DNA of 11,812 nt, taken from assembly GCA_964566075.1 (NCBI GenBank), contig CAZMHJ010000031.1, positions 1 through 11,812 on the forward strand, written 5' to 3'. Each line of letters opens with the position of its first letter. The stretch's first letter is position 1. The DNA is from CAZMHJ01 sp964566075 (lineage in GTDB: Bacteria; Patescibacteriota; Saccharimonadia; Saccharimonadales; CAIOMD01). Under the pieces are notes generated by a model, which saw only the letters and a list, made by a program, of their open reading frames with translations, was not told where the DNA came from and made no database searches. Of the stretch, positions 1 to 6,687 are shown in pieces. The position numbers and the translations under genes are program-made.

Positions 1-361
1 CAATCCATTTATTCGTTGCAGCTAATGCAGCCTGTGTAGTTTGCCTTCCTACTATTTTATTTAGAACCTCTCTTTCAGTTTTCAGAAATGCAATTACGTC
101 TCCGTGATGCAAGTTCTCAATTCTGCTTTTATGGATATATAACGACTTTTTTGTGGATTGATGAAAGTTATCTAATACCAGCAAGCCGTGTGTGTCTGTC
201 AGATAAATAAATTTGTCGTTCTTGAACTCGACCCTTTTTGCTTTCACACTATCTGATAAATTGCCTCTTACTATGAATTTTGAGAACTGAGCGTTATCAA
301 GCTTTAATTCAAAGTCAGTAATATCAAAGTTTAAATCTGTATCTATTGTTGAATACAAAGG
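1..361 (-). CDS. Unidentified protein fragment, open at the window edge
   Basis: This minus-strand frame stays open for about 119 codons from just after a TGA at 362-364 to the window edge, while the other frames I read here are interrupted by stops. I do not recognise the family. It has no ATG in frame; the only early start-like codon is a TTG at 356-358, so the 5' end may be missing rather than initiated here. The product is polar and mixed, with no membrane segment, and runs through LTDTHGLLVLDNF, then HHGDVIAFLKTEREVLNKIV. The GD-hydrophobic-F stretch followed by a helix is faintly like segments of some defence proteins, too weak for a call. Hand-counted G+C over 1-360 is about 34%, well below the pilus genes at about 45%, so this DNA probably has another origin. 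It overlaps the ORF6N fragment by about 20 bp, which suggests a breakpoint near 340-350. Confidence 0.4.
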
Positions 362-770
362 TCAGCGTGTAGTGACTTTTGCAATGATTGATGAAGTTCA
401 TGGGCGACCAGAGGGAACGGCTCGCAAGCGTTTTAATGACAATTTTATCTGTATCAAATGTGATGCTCTTACCCGCATACACACAGTCTGTGCTGGTACC
501 AACATTTCCACCTGCTACATCAACCGATGCAGACACCGGTAGGCCAAGGGTACATGATAATTTACCCTTATCAGGATAATAGCCGTTTGAGACGTCATTT
601 AGCGTCGTACGTAAGGCTGTCTCAAGTTGAGTAACCGCATCTTTTGACTGGAAATTATTAATCTGACCCCGAACTAATAGCATAGTCATCAAAAATAAAA
701 GCCCTGTGATTGATAAGACAATGAGAGTTTCTACTATTGTAAAGCCAGTTTGGTTTTTGTTGGCCCACAT
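324..770 (-). CDS. Type IV pilin-like (minor pilin) protein with a foreign C-terminus
   Basis: A prepilin-like protein, 148 residues from the chosen start. The leader MWANKNQTG is followed by FTIVETLIVLSITGLLFLMT: a class III signal with Phe at mature +1 and Glu at +5 (E14), then the hydrophobic helix that PilD cleaves and that packs in the pilus core. Two cysteines, C73 and C96, could pair. I chose the ATG at 768-770 over the upstream ATG at 806 because it gives a 9-residue leader, the same length as in the major pilin, and because 780-806 forms a promoter. The authentic part ends at about residue 109. Residues 110-148 are the antisense reading of the ORF6N fragment and of the AT-rich DNA beyond it, so the native C-terminus is missing. 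It probably primes or caps the pilus; the truncated form may not function. A minor-pilin role is inferred from position and sequence. Confidence 0.72.
   Translation of the reverse strand: MWANKNQTGFTIVETLIVLSITGLLFLMTMLLVRGQINNFQSKDAVTQLETALRTTLNDVSNGYYPDKGKLSCTLGLPVSASVDVAGGNVGTSTDCVYAGKSITFDTDKIVIKTLASRSLWSPMNFINHCKSHYTLTFVFNNRYRFKL
342..443 (+). pseudogene. ORF6N-domain protein, N-terminal fragment
   Basis: The plus-strand frame here encodes a peptide containing GQRVVTFAMIDEVHGRPEGT followed by ARKRFNDN. This is the characteristic beginning of the ORF6N domain found in phage antirepressors and related DNA-binding regulators (family knowledge, recognised by eye). After the codons for FNDN, near 443, the match stops. 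The expected continuation (a K/R-rich stretch leading to a GEDYF-type motif) is replaced by reverse-complemented pilin sequence, and the frame ends at a TAG at 540-542. There is no ATG upstream of the conserved part; the first in-frame ATG is internal, and the frame upstream is open only from a TGA at 288-290. The fragment is therefore broken at its right end and probably at its left end. Its G+C, about 50% over 361-440, differs from both flanks. It lies antisense to the second pilin gene. Confidence 0.6.
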
Positions 771-779
771 CTTGTTGCA

Positions 780-806
780 AGTATAGCATAAGCATAACCG
801 ATACAA
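780..806 (-). promoter_or_regulatory. Promoter of the second pilin gene, probably leaderless
   Basis: Read on the minus strand: TTGTAT (801-806), 15 bp, TATACT (780-785), with TGC directly before the -10 hexamer to give an extended -10 (TGCTATACT). The ATG at 770 begins 9 nt after the hexamer, so the expected start point is about 3 nt before the ATG and leaves no room for a Shine-Dalgarno site. The pilM promoter has the same layout and the same GCTTATGCTATAC core. The site lies inside the longer reading that would start at 806, which supports the shorter start. Confidence 0.65.
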
Positions 807-815
807 CAGATACGG

Positions 816-1661
816 CTAGAAAGAAAGAAAGGTTTGGCTATACCAGTCGATAATGTGCTGGCCCCAGAGCATAACAACACCACTCGCGATAATCAAAAAT
901 GGTCCGTAAGGCACTTTGCTCGTTTTAGATAGCCTCTTTGAAAGAAGTGACGGTATTACCCATATAATCCCGATAATTGATGAAAAAAACAGAATTAAAA
1001 ACGCAAGTGATCCGCTACCGACTATAGCACCCAGTAAAAACCCAAGTTTTACATCACCGCCACCAATCCAGCGACCACCTGAAACCTGATAGAGAACCCA
1101 AAAAATACCACCACCAACAAGTGAGCCAAGAAGCGCCGTCGCGATAGCGCTCACCGGGCGACCAAGTGCCAACTGTACGATGTATGAGAAAAAGACGATA
1201 AGATATAGCTTAAACACGATTTTATCTGGTAATAGCATCCATTTAATATCGTATATTGCAAGAGCGATGAGCCCTATGAGCACAATAAGCCAGGTAATGA
1301 ACCAAACTACAAGCCACGAAGACCCAAAACCGTACGGCCAAAACGCGTACGAAATGACAAATAATAGCCCTGTTAGTAGCTCAATGGCTGGGTACTCAAT
1401 GCTGATGGGCTTACTGCAGTAGCGACATTTACCACCAAGCATAAGCCAACTAACTATCGGCACTAGGTCTTTGGGCGCAAGCTCGTGGTGGCAGTGTGGG
1501 CACATGCTGCGTCCTTTTGTAATCGAAAGTTCTTTAGCCTGTTTTTTTGTTAACTTTTTTGGATTACCATCATCATCGAGTTGCTCATGGAGCCGCCACA
1601 CGAGTGCGTTAATAAAACTACCGAATAAAATCCCAAGTATAAATAGACCAATGTACATCAT
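816..1661 (-). CDS. pilD: Prepilin peptidase / N-methyltransferase PilD
   Basis: An integral-membrane aspartic protease of 281 residues, the usual size for the full bifunctional family. It cuts the leader from prepilins after Gly and methylates the new N-terminal Phe. The N-terminal GSFINALVWR motif is followed by a cytoplasmic loop with two Cys pairs, CPHC (54-57) and CRYC (79-82), the zinc-binding arrangement of the methylase half. The catalytic aspartates are D138 in YDIKWMLLPD and D203 in GGGDVKLG. About seven to eight hydrophobic segments follow the standard topology, with VPYGPFL near residue 250. Two ATGs stand in tandem (1661 and 1658), and no clear Shine-Dalgarno site precedes them. 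Its substrates are the two pilins on either side. A hairpin terminator separates it from the major pilin, so it may have its own promoter. Identification is firm. Confidence 0.95.
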   Translation of the reverse strand: MMYIGLFILGILFGSFINALVWRLHEQLDDDGNPKKLTKKQAKELSITKGRSMCPHCHHELAPKDLVPIVSWLMLGGKCRYCSKPISIEYPAIELLTGLLFVISYAFWPYGFGSSWLVVWFITWLIVLIGLIALAIYDIKWMLLPDKIVFKLYLIVFFSYIVQLALGRPVSAIATALLGSLVGGGIFWVLYQVSGGRWIGGGDVKLGFLLGAIVGSGSLAFLILFFSSIIGIIWVIPSLLSKRLSKTSKVPYGPFLIIASGVVMLWGQHIIDWYSQTFLSF

Positions 1662-1669
1662 TACAGCTT

Positions 1670-1678
1670 ATGCTAACA
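1670..1678 (-). promoter_or_regulatory. Possible extended -10 for pilD
   Basis: On the minus strand TGT-TAGCAT occurs just after the terminator hairpin and ends 8 nt before the first pilD ATG. TAGCAT matches the -10 consensus at four positions, and TGn precedes it. I see no good -35. The spacing would again give a leaderless mRNA, and there is no Shine-Dalgarno site here. Weak evidence. Confidence 0.3.
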
Positions 1679-1679
1679 C

Positions 1680-1705
1680 AAAAGAGCCCATAAAGGGCTC
1701 CTTTT
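1680..1705 (-). terminator. Hairpin terminator after the major pilin gene
   Basis: A perfect 6-bp GC-rich stem, GAGCCC (1684-1689) with GGGCTC (1695-1700), has a 5-nt loop. On the minus strand it is followed by TTTT (1683-1680) and lies 27 nt beyond the pilin stop. Flanking A and T tracts extend the stem past one unpaired base and would give a short T-run in both directions. The T-run is short, so termination may be partial, separating abundant pilin mRNA from pilD. Confidence 0.65.
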
Positions 1706-1726
1706 ATGCGTTATAAGCGTTGTTTA

Positions 1727-2254
1727 CTATAGGTTCTGACAAGCAACCGTGTACGCTGTGCCACCCTGTTCCTGGGTGTACAATACGGCAATTTGACGTG
1801 ATGAACCTGCTGATGTTTGATCAGCGCCGTTACACTGTGCACCGGTTGCAATCATGACCGCATCACCGGTTGCCGTAAATGCCCCAGTAGTTGCGCCCGT
1901 ACATACCTTAAAGTTATATGCACCATTACCGGAAGCATTCATTGCGCCACCAGCACCGCAAGCTGCAACGTTACCTGTTGCAGGGGTAAGTGTACCCAGG
2001 TTGCTAAGAGTACCTGCTGAGTTTGCAATGGTAGACAAGTTTGCATTTGTTGGCGTCGTGCCATTCGAGTTACTAACATAGTCATTCACCGCAGCAGCAA
2101 TACGTGCAGCGTCGTTACGACGACCTGTATTACGCTGATTACGTTGCAGCGCTGGAACTGCTAAGAATACAACCAGCAAGATAAGACCAGCAATAGCTAG
2201 TACTATCAAAACTTCAATTATCGTGAAGCCTTTTTTATCGATTTTTTTAAGCAT
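1727..2254 (-). CDS. pilA: Major type IV pilin
   Basis: A prepilin of 175 residues and the likely main pilus subunit. The basic leader MLKKIDKKG is followed by FTIIEVLIVLAIAGLILLVV: cleavage after G9, Phe at +1, Glu at +5 (E14), then a hydrophobic helix that continues as an amphipathic helix to about residue 60. The globular part is small and rich in Gly, Ala, Thr and Asn. It has four cysteines, C99, C118, C141 and C172, the last close to the C-terminus, so two disulfides are possible, one resembling the C-terminal disulfide loop of classical pilins. AAAGGG at 2265-2270 lies 10 nt before the ATG. The gene has its own promoter upstream and a hairpin terminator downstream, as expected for a product needed in many copies. 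The symbol pilA is by role, since low-complexity pilin heads cannot be matched by eye. Confidence 0.9.
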   Translation of the reverse strand: MLKKIDKKGFTIIEVLIVLAIAGLILLVVFLAVPALQRNQRNTGRRNDAARIAAAVNDYVSNSNGTTPTNANLSTIANSAGTLSNLGTLTPATGNVAACGAGGAMNASGNGAYNFKVCTGATTGAFTATGDAVMIATGAQCNGADQTSAGSSRQIAVLYTQEQGGTAYTVACQNL

Positions 2255-2264
2255 GTAAATGGTG

Positions 2265-2325
2265 CCCTTTCTATTAAATGCTTACGCTTATAAACTAATC
2301 ATAGCGATAATGTTGTAAAATGCAA
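2265..2325 (-). promoter_or_regulatory. Promoter, leader and ribosome site of the major pilin
   Basis: In the 84-bp gap after pilC, the minus strand carries TTGCAT (2320-2325), 16 bp, TATGAT (2298-2303), a good sigma70-type match. Transcription would start near 2291 and give a leader of about 37 nt containing AAAGGG (2265-2270), 10 nt before the pilin ATG. Unlike the pilM and second-pilin promoters, this one supplies a ribosome site, fitting high-level translation. Confidence 0.6.
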
Positions 2326-2338
2326 GCTTTTTACTGGG

Positions 2339-3550
2339 CTAGCCGCCAATGTTTTTGCCGGCTAAGCTATATACCGGCAACAGTACTGCACTCACTATCA
2401 CGAGTGCAACAATACCAAGGGTAACCATTAACACTGGTTCGATGATAGTTGAGATGGCTTTCACCTGTTCATCGAGCTCTTTTTCATAGTAGTCTGCAGT
2501 TTTGGCAAGCATACCCTCGATAGACCCAGACTGCTCTCCAATACGAAGCATATTTGGTACAAGCTCTAAGAAATTAGGGTCACCGTCAAGCGCATCAGCT
2601 AAACTTTTACCTGCTTTTACCTGTGTAATAGCCCTGTTGATAGATTCGGTAATATAGACATTATTAATTGCAGAGCTTGTTATTTCTAACATCTGCAGCA
2701 ATGGCACACCACTAGCAACTAGTGTTGAACCAGTGCGCGCAAATCGCGCCATATACATTTTTTGATACAAAAGACTGAGCGGCTTCATACGAAGCTTAAG
2801 GCGATCAATAACCTGTTTACCACCGATTGTTCGAGCCCACCGTGAGCCAAAAACTACTGCCAGGACTACCAAAATGACCAGGACCCACCAAAAATGAATC
2901 GTAAAGTCAGAAACAGCCAGTAGGATTCGGGTAGTTATCGGTAGCTGCGCACCTTTAATACCATCATATAAGATTTTAACCTGGGGTATGACCTTGACTA
3001 CCATAAAGCCAACCACCGCAATCATCACAAAGACAACCATTGCTGGATAAATCATTGCACTACGAATTTTAGATACAATTTCGGCATCTTTCTCGTGTTG
3101 CATGGCTAACCGATCTAACGTTGCATCAAGCGTACCCGAAACTTCGCCGGCAGCAATCATACTAGTAAAGACTTTACTGAATACGAGTGGATGCCTTTCA
3201 AGCGCTTTACCAAAGCTTTGGCCAGCCTCAACATCAGCAATAACCTCATTAAGTACACCTTGCAGTGCCTTACTCGTAGATTGCTTCTGTACCATGCGTA
3301 AACTCTGCACAAGTGGTAAACCTGCATTAATTAGGGTGCTTAGCTGACGAGCAAATAAAACTTTATCTTTTGACTTTACCTTACCACCAAAAAAACGAGT
3401 ACCACCTTCTTGTTCTTGCTTGATATTAATCAGCGCCAGGCCTTGTTCTTGAATAAGCCGAGCAGCTGCCCGTTCGTTATCGGCCTGAACCGTCGATTTT
3501 ACCTTTTGGCCTGTTGCCGGATTTCGGGCTTCATAGCTAAATGTCAGCAT
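2339..3550 (-). CDS. pilC: Type IV pilus inner-membrane platform protein PilC
   Basis: A 403-residue polytopic membrane protein of the GspF/PilC family, full length. It forms the platform on which PilB and PilT act to add or remove pilins. Two copies of the T2SSF domain are visible. The first, at about 64-188, contains FARQLSTLINAGLPLVQSL, and the second, at about 267-390, contains FARTGSTLVASGVPLLQML; both have the GE-SG motif (AAGEVSG near 133-139, RIGEQSG near 336-342). Hydrophobic segments lie near 167-188, 219-235 and 369-393. The N-terminal 50 residues match the usual small cytoplasmic domain (FSYEARNPATG, then a basic/acidic helix ending in GLALINI). The gene starts one base after the pilT stop, with GAGG 8 nt before the ATG, so the two are translated from one mRNA. 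Identification is firm. Confidence 0.96.
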   Translation of the reverse strand: MLTFSYEARNPATGQKVKSTVQADNERAAARLIQEQGLALINIKQEQEGGTRFFGGKVKSKDKVLFARQLSTLINAGLPLVQSLRMVQKQSTSKALQGVLNEVIADVEAGQSFGKALERHPLVFSKVFTSMIAAGEVSGTLDATLDRLAMQHEKDAEIVSKIRSAMIYPAMVVFVMIAVVGFMVVKVIPQVKILYDGIKGAQLPITTRILLAVSDFTIHFWWVLVILVVLAVVFGSRWARTIGGKQVIDRLKLRMKPLSLLYQKMYMARFARTGSTLVASGVPLLQMLEITSSAINNVYITESINRAITQVKAGKSLADALDGDPNFLELVPNMLRIGEQSGSIEGMLAKTADYYEKELDEQVKAISTIIEPVLMVTLGIVALVIVSAVLLPVYSLAGKNIGG

Positions 3551-3551
3551 C

Positions 3552-4622
3552 TTAGCCTCGCATTAGCCTATCTAATTCGTCAAGATCAACTGCGTAGTTA
3601 CGAGCTTCGTCATAGGTGATTGTACCGTTATGAATCAGGCTAACGAGTGTTTTATCCATGCTTTGCATACCAAATTCAGCACCTGTTTGAATCACGGCAT
3701 CAAGCTGGTGACTCTTACCCTCGCGAATAATATTACGTACTGCAGGTGTTGCCACTAAGATTTCTGCCGCGGCCACACGCCCACCACCAATTGACGGTAC
3801 CAGTCGCTGAGAAGTAATCGACATCAGAATATTACTGAGTTGCGCTCGAATCTGCGGTTGCTGGTGTGGCGGAAAGACATCAATCATACGGTCTATACTC
3901 TGAGCCGCGCTGTTCGTGTGTAGGGTCGCAAACACTAAGTGTCCTGTCTCTGCAATCGTAATAGCGGCCGCAATTGTTTCAAGATCACGCATTTCTCCAA
4001 TAAGTACCACATCCGGGTCTTCGCGTAGGCTACTACGAAGCGCAGCACTAAAGCTAAACGTGTCGTAGTGGACTTCACGCTGGACGATGATACTTTTAAC
4101 ACTTTTATGGGTAAATTCTATCGGATCTTCTATTGTGATAATGTGATCGGCGCGCTCATGATTGATTTTATGAATGAGTGCAGCCAGCGTAGTTGACTTA
4201 CCTGAGCCGGTCGGTCCTGTCACTAGCACAAGACCACGCGGATAATCGGCAAACTTATTAACAATTTGCGGTAGACCAAGTTGCTCAATAGTTAAGATTT
4301 CATTTGGAATCAAACGAAGGGCAGCGGCCATATTGCCTCGCTCGTGAAATGCGTTAACACGGAAACGACCCAAATCGCCAAAGGCAAAACTAAAGTCGAA
4401 TTCTTTATCTTTAAGTAGTATTTGCTTTTGATCTTCATCTAATATCGCAAACACCAGCGCCTCGACACCTTCTTCATTCAAAGGGTCAGTACCACTCACT
4501 GGCTTTAATGACCCGTCGATACGGAGCATCGGTGGTAATCCAACTTGTAAGTGAAGATCGCTTGCCTTCTTTTTGATGACTTCTTCGAGTAGAATTTCGA
4601 TTCTTGGTTGTGCTTGTTGCAT
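3552..4622 (-). CDS. pilT: Type IV pilus retraction ATPase PilT
   Basis: A cytoplasmic hexameric ATPase that powers pilus disassembly, hence twitching or retraction. Its 356 residues are the normal PilT length. An N-terminal PAS-like region (SDLHLQVGLPPMLRIDG, 21-37) precedes the RecA-type core: Walker A GPTGSGKST (136-144), Asp box IITIEDPIEF (161-170), Walker B DPDVVLIGEMRD (202-213) and His box TGHLVFATLHTN (226-237). AVRNIIREGK (294-303) corresponds to the AIRNLIRE motif that marks PilT and is needed for retraction, and GMQSMDKTL follows as in PilT proteins. These features and the short N-terminus separate it from PilB. A strong ribosome site (AGGGGTGA) precedes the ATG, and the gene begins 20 nt after pilB. 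pilT and pilC form a translationally close pair. Identification is firm. Confidence 0.97.
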   Translation of the reverse strand: MQQAQPRIEILLEEVIKKKASDLHLQVGLPPMLRIDGSLKPVSGTDPLNEEGVEALVFAILDEDQKQILLKDKEFDFSFAFGDLGRFRVNAFHERGNMAAALRLIPNEILTIEQLGLPQIVNKFADYPRGLVLVTGPTGSGKSTTLAALIHKINHERADHIITIEDPIEFTHKSVKSIIVQREVHYDTFSFSAALRSSLREDPDVVLIGEMRDLETIAAAITIAETGHLVFATLHTNSAAQSIDRMIDVFPPHQQPQIRAQLSNILMSITSQRLVPSIGGGRVAAAEILVATPAVRNIIREGKSHQLDAVIQTGAEFGMQSMDKTLVSLIHNGTITYDEARNYAVDLDELDRLMRG

Positions 4623-4642
4623 GTGTGTTATTTCACCCCTTA

Positions 4643-6430
4643 TTACGCGCTATCTGATGCGGCTACACGATTCACTTCGCTCAGTGTCGTTTTACCGGTA
4701 AGCGCTTTAAAGTACCCATCCTGTTGCATGCTAATCATGCCTTGTTTTTGTGCCATTTCTTGTATTTCAGCACTGGTAGCCCGCTTAATAATAAGGTCTT
4801 GTATTTCTTCGGTGACATTAAACACCTCGTACAATCCCATTCGTCCTTTATAACCACTTGGGTTACTCGGCGTTGGCGTACCCTTAAACAAAGTATAAGC
4901 GTTTTGGCCCGCCAGTGGCAAGTCACCATATCCTAAATCATCAATGGTTGCCTTTTTTTCTTCTTCTGTTTTAGGTAATAGCCCACCAACAGCGGTGTTA
5001 ATAGCCTCAGCTTCGGGTTTACTGGTGTCATAGCCTTCTGGAGTACCTGCAATACGCCGTACTAAACGCTGACCAATAACAGTCCGCACTGTACTTGCAA
5101 TCAAAAATGGCTCAATATCCATATCAAGTAAACGAGGTAAAATACCAGCAGCACTGTTCGTGTGCAGCGTACTGAGCACAAGGTGACCCGTAAGTGCCGC
5201 TTGCACAGCTAAGCTGGCCGTTTCTTTATCGCGAATTTCGCCAACCATCACCACGTCCGGGTCCTGACGCAAAATGCTACGTAACCCACTCGCAAACGTT
5301 AAACCAACATCTGCATTAACTTGAATTTGATTAATGCCATCCATTTTATATTCAACTGGGTCCTCAAGCGTGACAATATTAATTTCGTCGCTTTTGATTT
5401 CTTGAATAAGTGCATACAAGCTTGTTGACTTACCTGAGCCAGTCGGGCCGGAGGTTAAAATCATACCGTTTGGATTTTTAATACCCTCACGAATCGTACG
5501 AAGTGCTCGGCCGCTATAACCCATGTCCTCAAGCTTCAGGCTTGTACCAGTTTTATCGAGTAAACGAATGACCACTTGTTCGCCCCAAACAACTGGGCTA
5601 ATCGCAATACGCAAGTCGATAGGTTTTTTATCTACAATAACCGTAAATTGGCCGTCCTGCGGAATGCGATGTTCGTCAATTTTTAGATTCGAAAGAATTT
5701 TAATACGACTTACAAGAGGTGGTTCGGTAGCCTTTGGAAGTTTCATGACTTCGCGCAGTACGCCATCAACCCTACAGCGAATTTTCAGTTCTTTTTCGAG
5801 TGGTTCTATATGAATATCACTGGCTCTATTTTTGGCGGCATACTCTAAAATAGCCGAAAGCGCCTTACTTATTGGCGAATCCTGAACAATGGTTTGGATA
5901 TTTTTATCGTTTGACTGTTGCGTCTGTTGTTCGGTGACAGATGTCTGCTGACCCCCACTAAGTGCCTCAGTAACGTCCTTACCGACATCGAGCTGATACT
6001 GCTTAACAACATTCTCAATACCTTCTTGCGAGGCCAAGAACACCTTAAGGGGACGACCGATACGGTTAGACAAAAAGTCAACAGCCTGCACATTATCCGC
6101 ATCAATCATAGCCACAACGAGGCGGTTTTGCATTTCGCCCAGTGGGACAGCCATGTACCGTTCGGCAATTTCTTGCGGTAATAGCGATAGTACTTTTGGA
6201 TTAACCTTTGCATTAAGTAGGTTTACGTATGGAACCTTCGTAACTTGAGCAATCGTCTTTGTTAGATCTTCGTTGCTAACGTGATTTTCACCTACTAACA
6301 GTGAGAGAAAGGGTTGATTTTCGGCTGTTGCTCGAGCATGTAGCTTTTTTAGTTCGTCAGCAGTAATTAAACCATTTTGAACTAGCAATTCTTCTACTTG
6401 CTTTTGTGTATCCGCCAGTAGAACACTCAC
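4643..6430 (-). CDS. pilB: Type IV pilus extension ATPase PilB, lacking the zinc tetracysteine motif
   Basis: The 595-residue assembly ATPase that drives pilin addition at PilC. Residues about 8-145 form the GspE/MshEN-type N-terminal domain. A Gln/Ser/Thr-rich linker (about 155-178) leads to the N2 domain (SDIHIEPLEKELKIRCRVDG) and the ATPase core: Walker A GPTGSGKST (328-336), Asp box NIVTLEDPVEY (351-361), Walker B DPDVVMVGEIRD (390-401) and His box TGHLVLSTLHTN (414-425). All catalytic motifs are intact. PilB/GspE proteins usually have two CxxC pairs after QRLVRR; here there are none. Residues about 461-525 are a Pro/Glu/Lys/Thr-rich segment ending in PTPSNPSGYKGRMGLYEVF, with Ser/Pro/Thr where cysteines normally lie. 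The start is a GTG at 6428-6430: an in-frame TAG at 6437-6439 excludes an earlier start, and AGG lies 5 nt upstream. The gap to the preceding gene is 11 nt. Confidence 0.96.
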   Translation of the reverse strand: MSVLLADTQKQVEELLVQNGLITADELKKLHARATAENQPFLSLLVGENHVSNEDLTKTIAQVTKVPYVNLLNAKVNPKVLSLLPQEIAERYMAVPLGEMQNRLVVAMIDADNVQAVDFLSNRIGRPLKVFLASQEGIENVVKQYQLDVGKDVTEALSGGQQTSVTEQQTQQSNDKNIQTIVQDSPISKALSAILEYAAKNRASDIHIEPLEKELKIRCRVDGVLREVMKLPKATEPPLVSRIKILSNLKIDEHRIPQDGQFTVIVDKKPIDLRIAISPVVWGEQVVIRLLDKTGTSLKLEDMGYSGRALRTIREGIKNPNGMILTSGPTGSGKSTSLYALIQEIKSDEINIVTLEDPVEYKMDGINQIQVNADVGLTFASGLRSILRQDPDVVMVGEIRDKETASLAVQAALTGHLVLSTLHTNSAAGILPRLLDMDIEPFLIASTVRTVIGQRLVRRIAGTPEGYDTSKPEAEAINTAVGGLLPKTEEEKKATIDDLGYGDLPLAGQNAYTLFKGTPTPSNPSGYKGRMGLYEVFNVTEEIQDLIIKRATSAEIQEMAQKQGMISMQQDGYFKALTGKTTLSEVNRVAASDSA

Positions 6431-6441
6431 ATTTGCCTACC

Positions 6442-6687
6442 TTACTTTGTATTAAACGGTTGACTGTTACTACTGTCACCAATGGTGATGTCTTTTGTTA
6501 TATCAAGAGAGTTTCTATTGAAGTAAGCTGTGTCGGGTTGCTTAAATTCAGCACTAATTGGTTCGACAGTAGGTGCTTTTAGCTGATATGCCTTCTTGCC
6601 ACCGAATAAAAAGTTCGCCAGCACATAACTCATGATCCCGCTAACAATAGCTACCGCAACAATTATGGCTATGTCGTTCTTTTTCAT
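6442..6687 (-). CDS. Small single-pass membrane protein of the pilus operon
   Basis: An 81-residue protein that I do not recognise as a named family. After MKKND comes one hydrophobic helix, IAIIVAVAIVSGIMSYVLAN (6-25), ending in FLFGGKK, then a polar tail of about 50 residues with no cysteine. The positive charges at both ends make the orientation uncertain by eye; the tail may face outward like those of PilN and PilO. The start overlaps the pilO stop by 4 bp (ATGA), with GGGAG 9 nt upstream, and pilB follows 11 nt after its stop, so the gene is locked into the pilus operon. It holds roughly the place that pilP occupies after pilO in Gram-negative pilMNOPQ clusters, but it has no lipobox and is much shorter. 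A role with PilN/PilO or PilB is inferred from position only. Confidence 0.85.
   Translation of the reverse strand: MKKNDIAIIVAVAIVSGIMSYVLANFLFGGKKAYQLKAPTVEPISAEFKQPDTAYFNRNSLDITKDITIGDSSNSQPFNTK

Noticed and set aside
388..579. Plus-strand 63-codon ORF overlapping the second pilin
   Set aside because: It is in a different frame from the ORF6N peptide, has no recognisable motif and mostly mirrors pilin coding sequence.
324..770. Invertible or shuffling pilin cassette (programmed variation)
   Set aside because: No inverted repeats, no second C-terminal cassette and no recombinase gene are visible; the joined DNA encodes a phage-type domain, not an alternative pilin end.
771..806. Upstream ATG at 806 as the start of the second pilin
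   Set aside because: It would add 12 residues (MYRLCLCYTCNK) before the normal 9-residue leader and would place the whole promoter inside the coding sequence.
1439..1446. GCATAAGC copy inside pilD as a regulatory site
   Set aside because: It lies in coding sequence for conserved Leu-Met-Leu residues, so codon content explains it.
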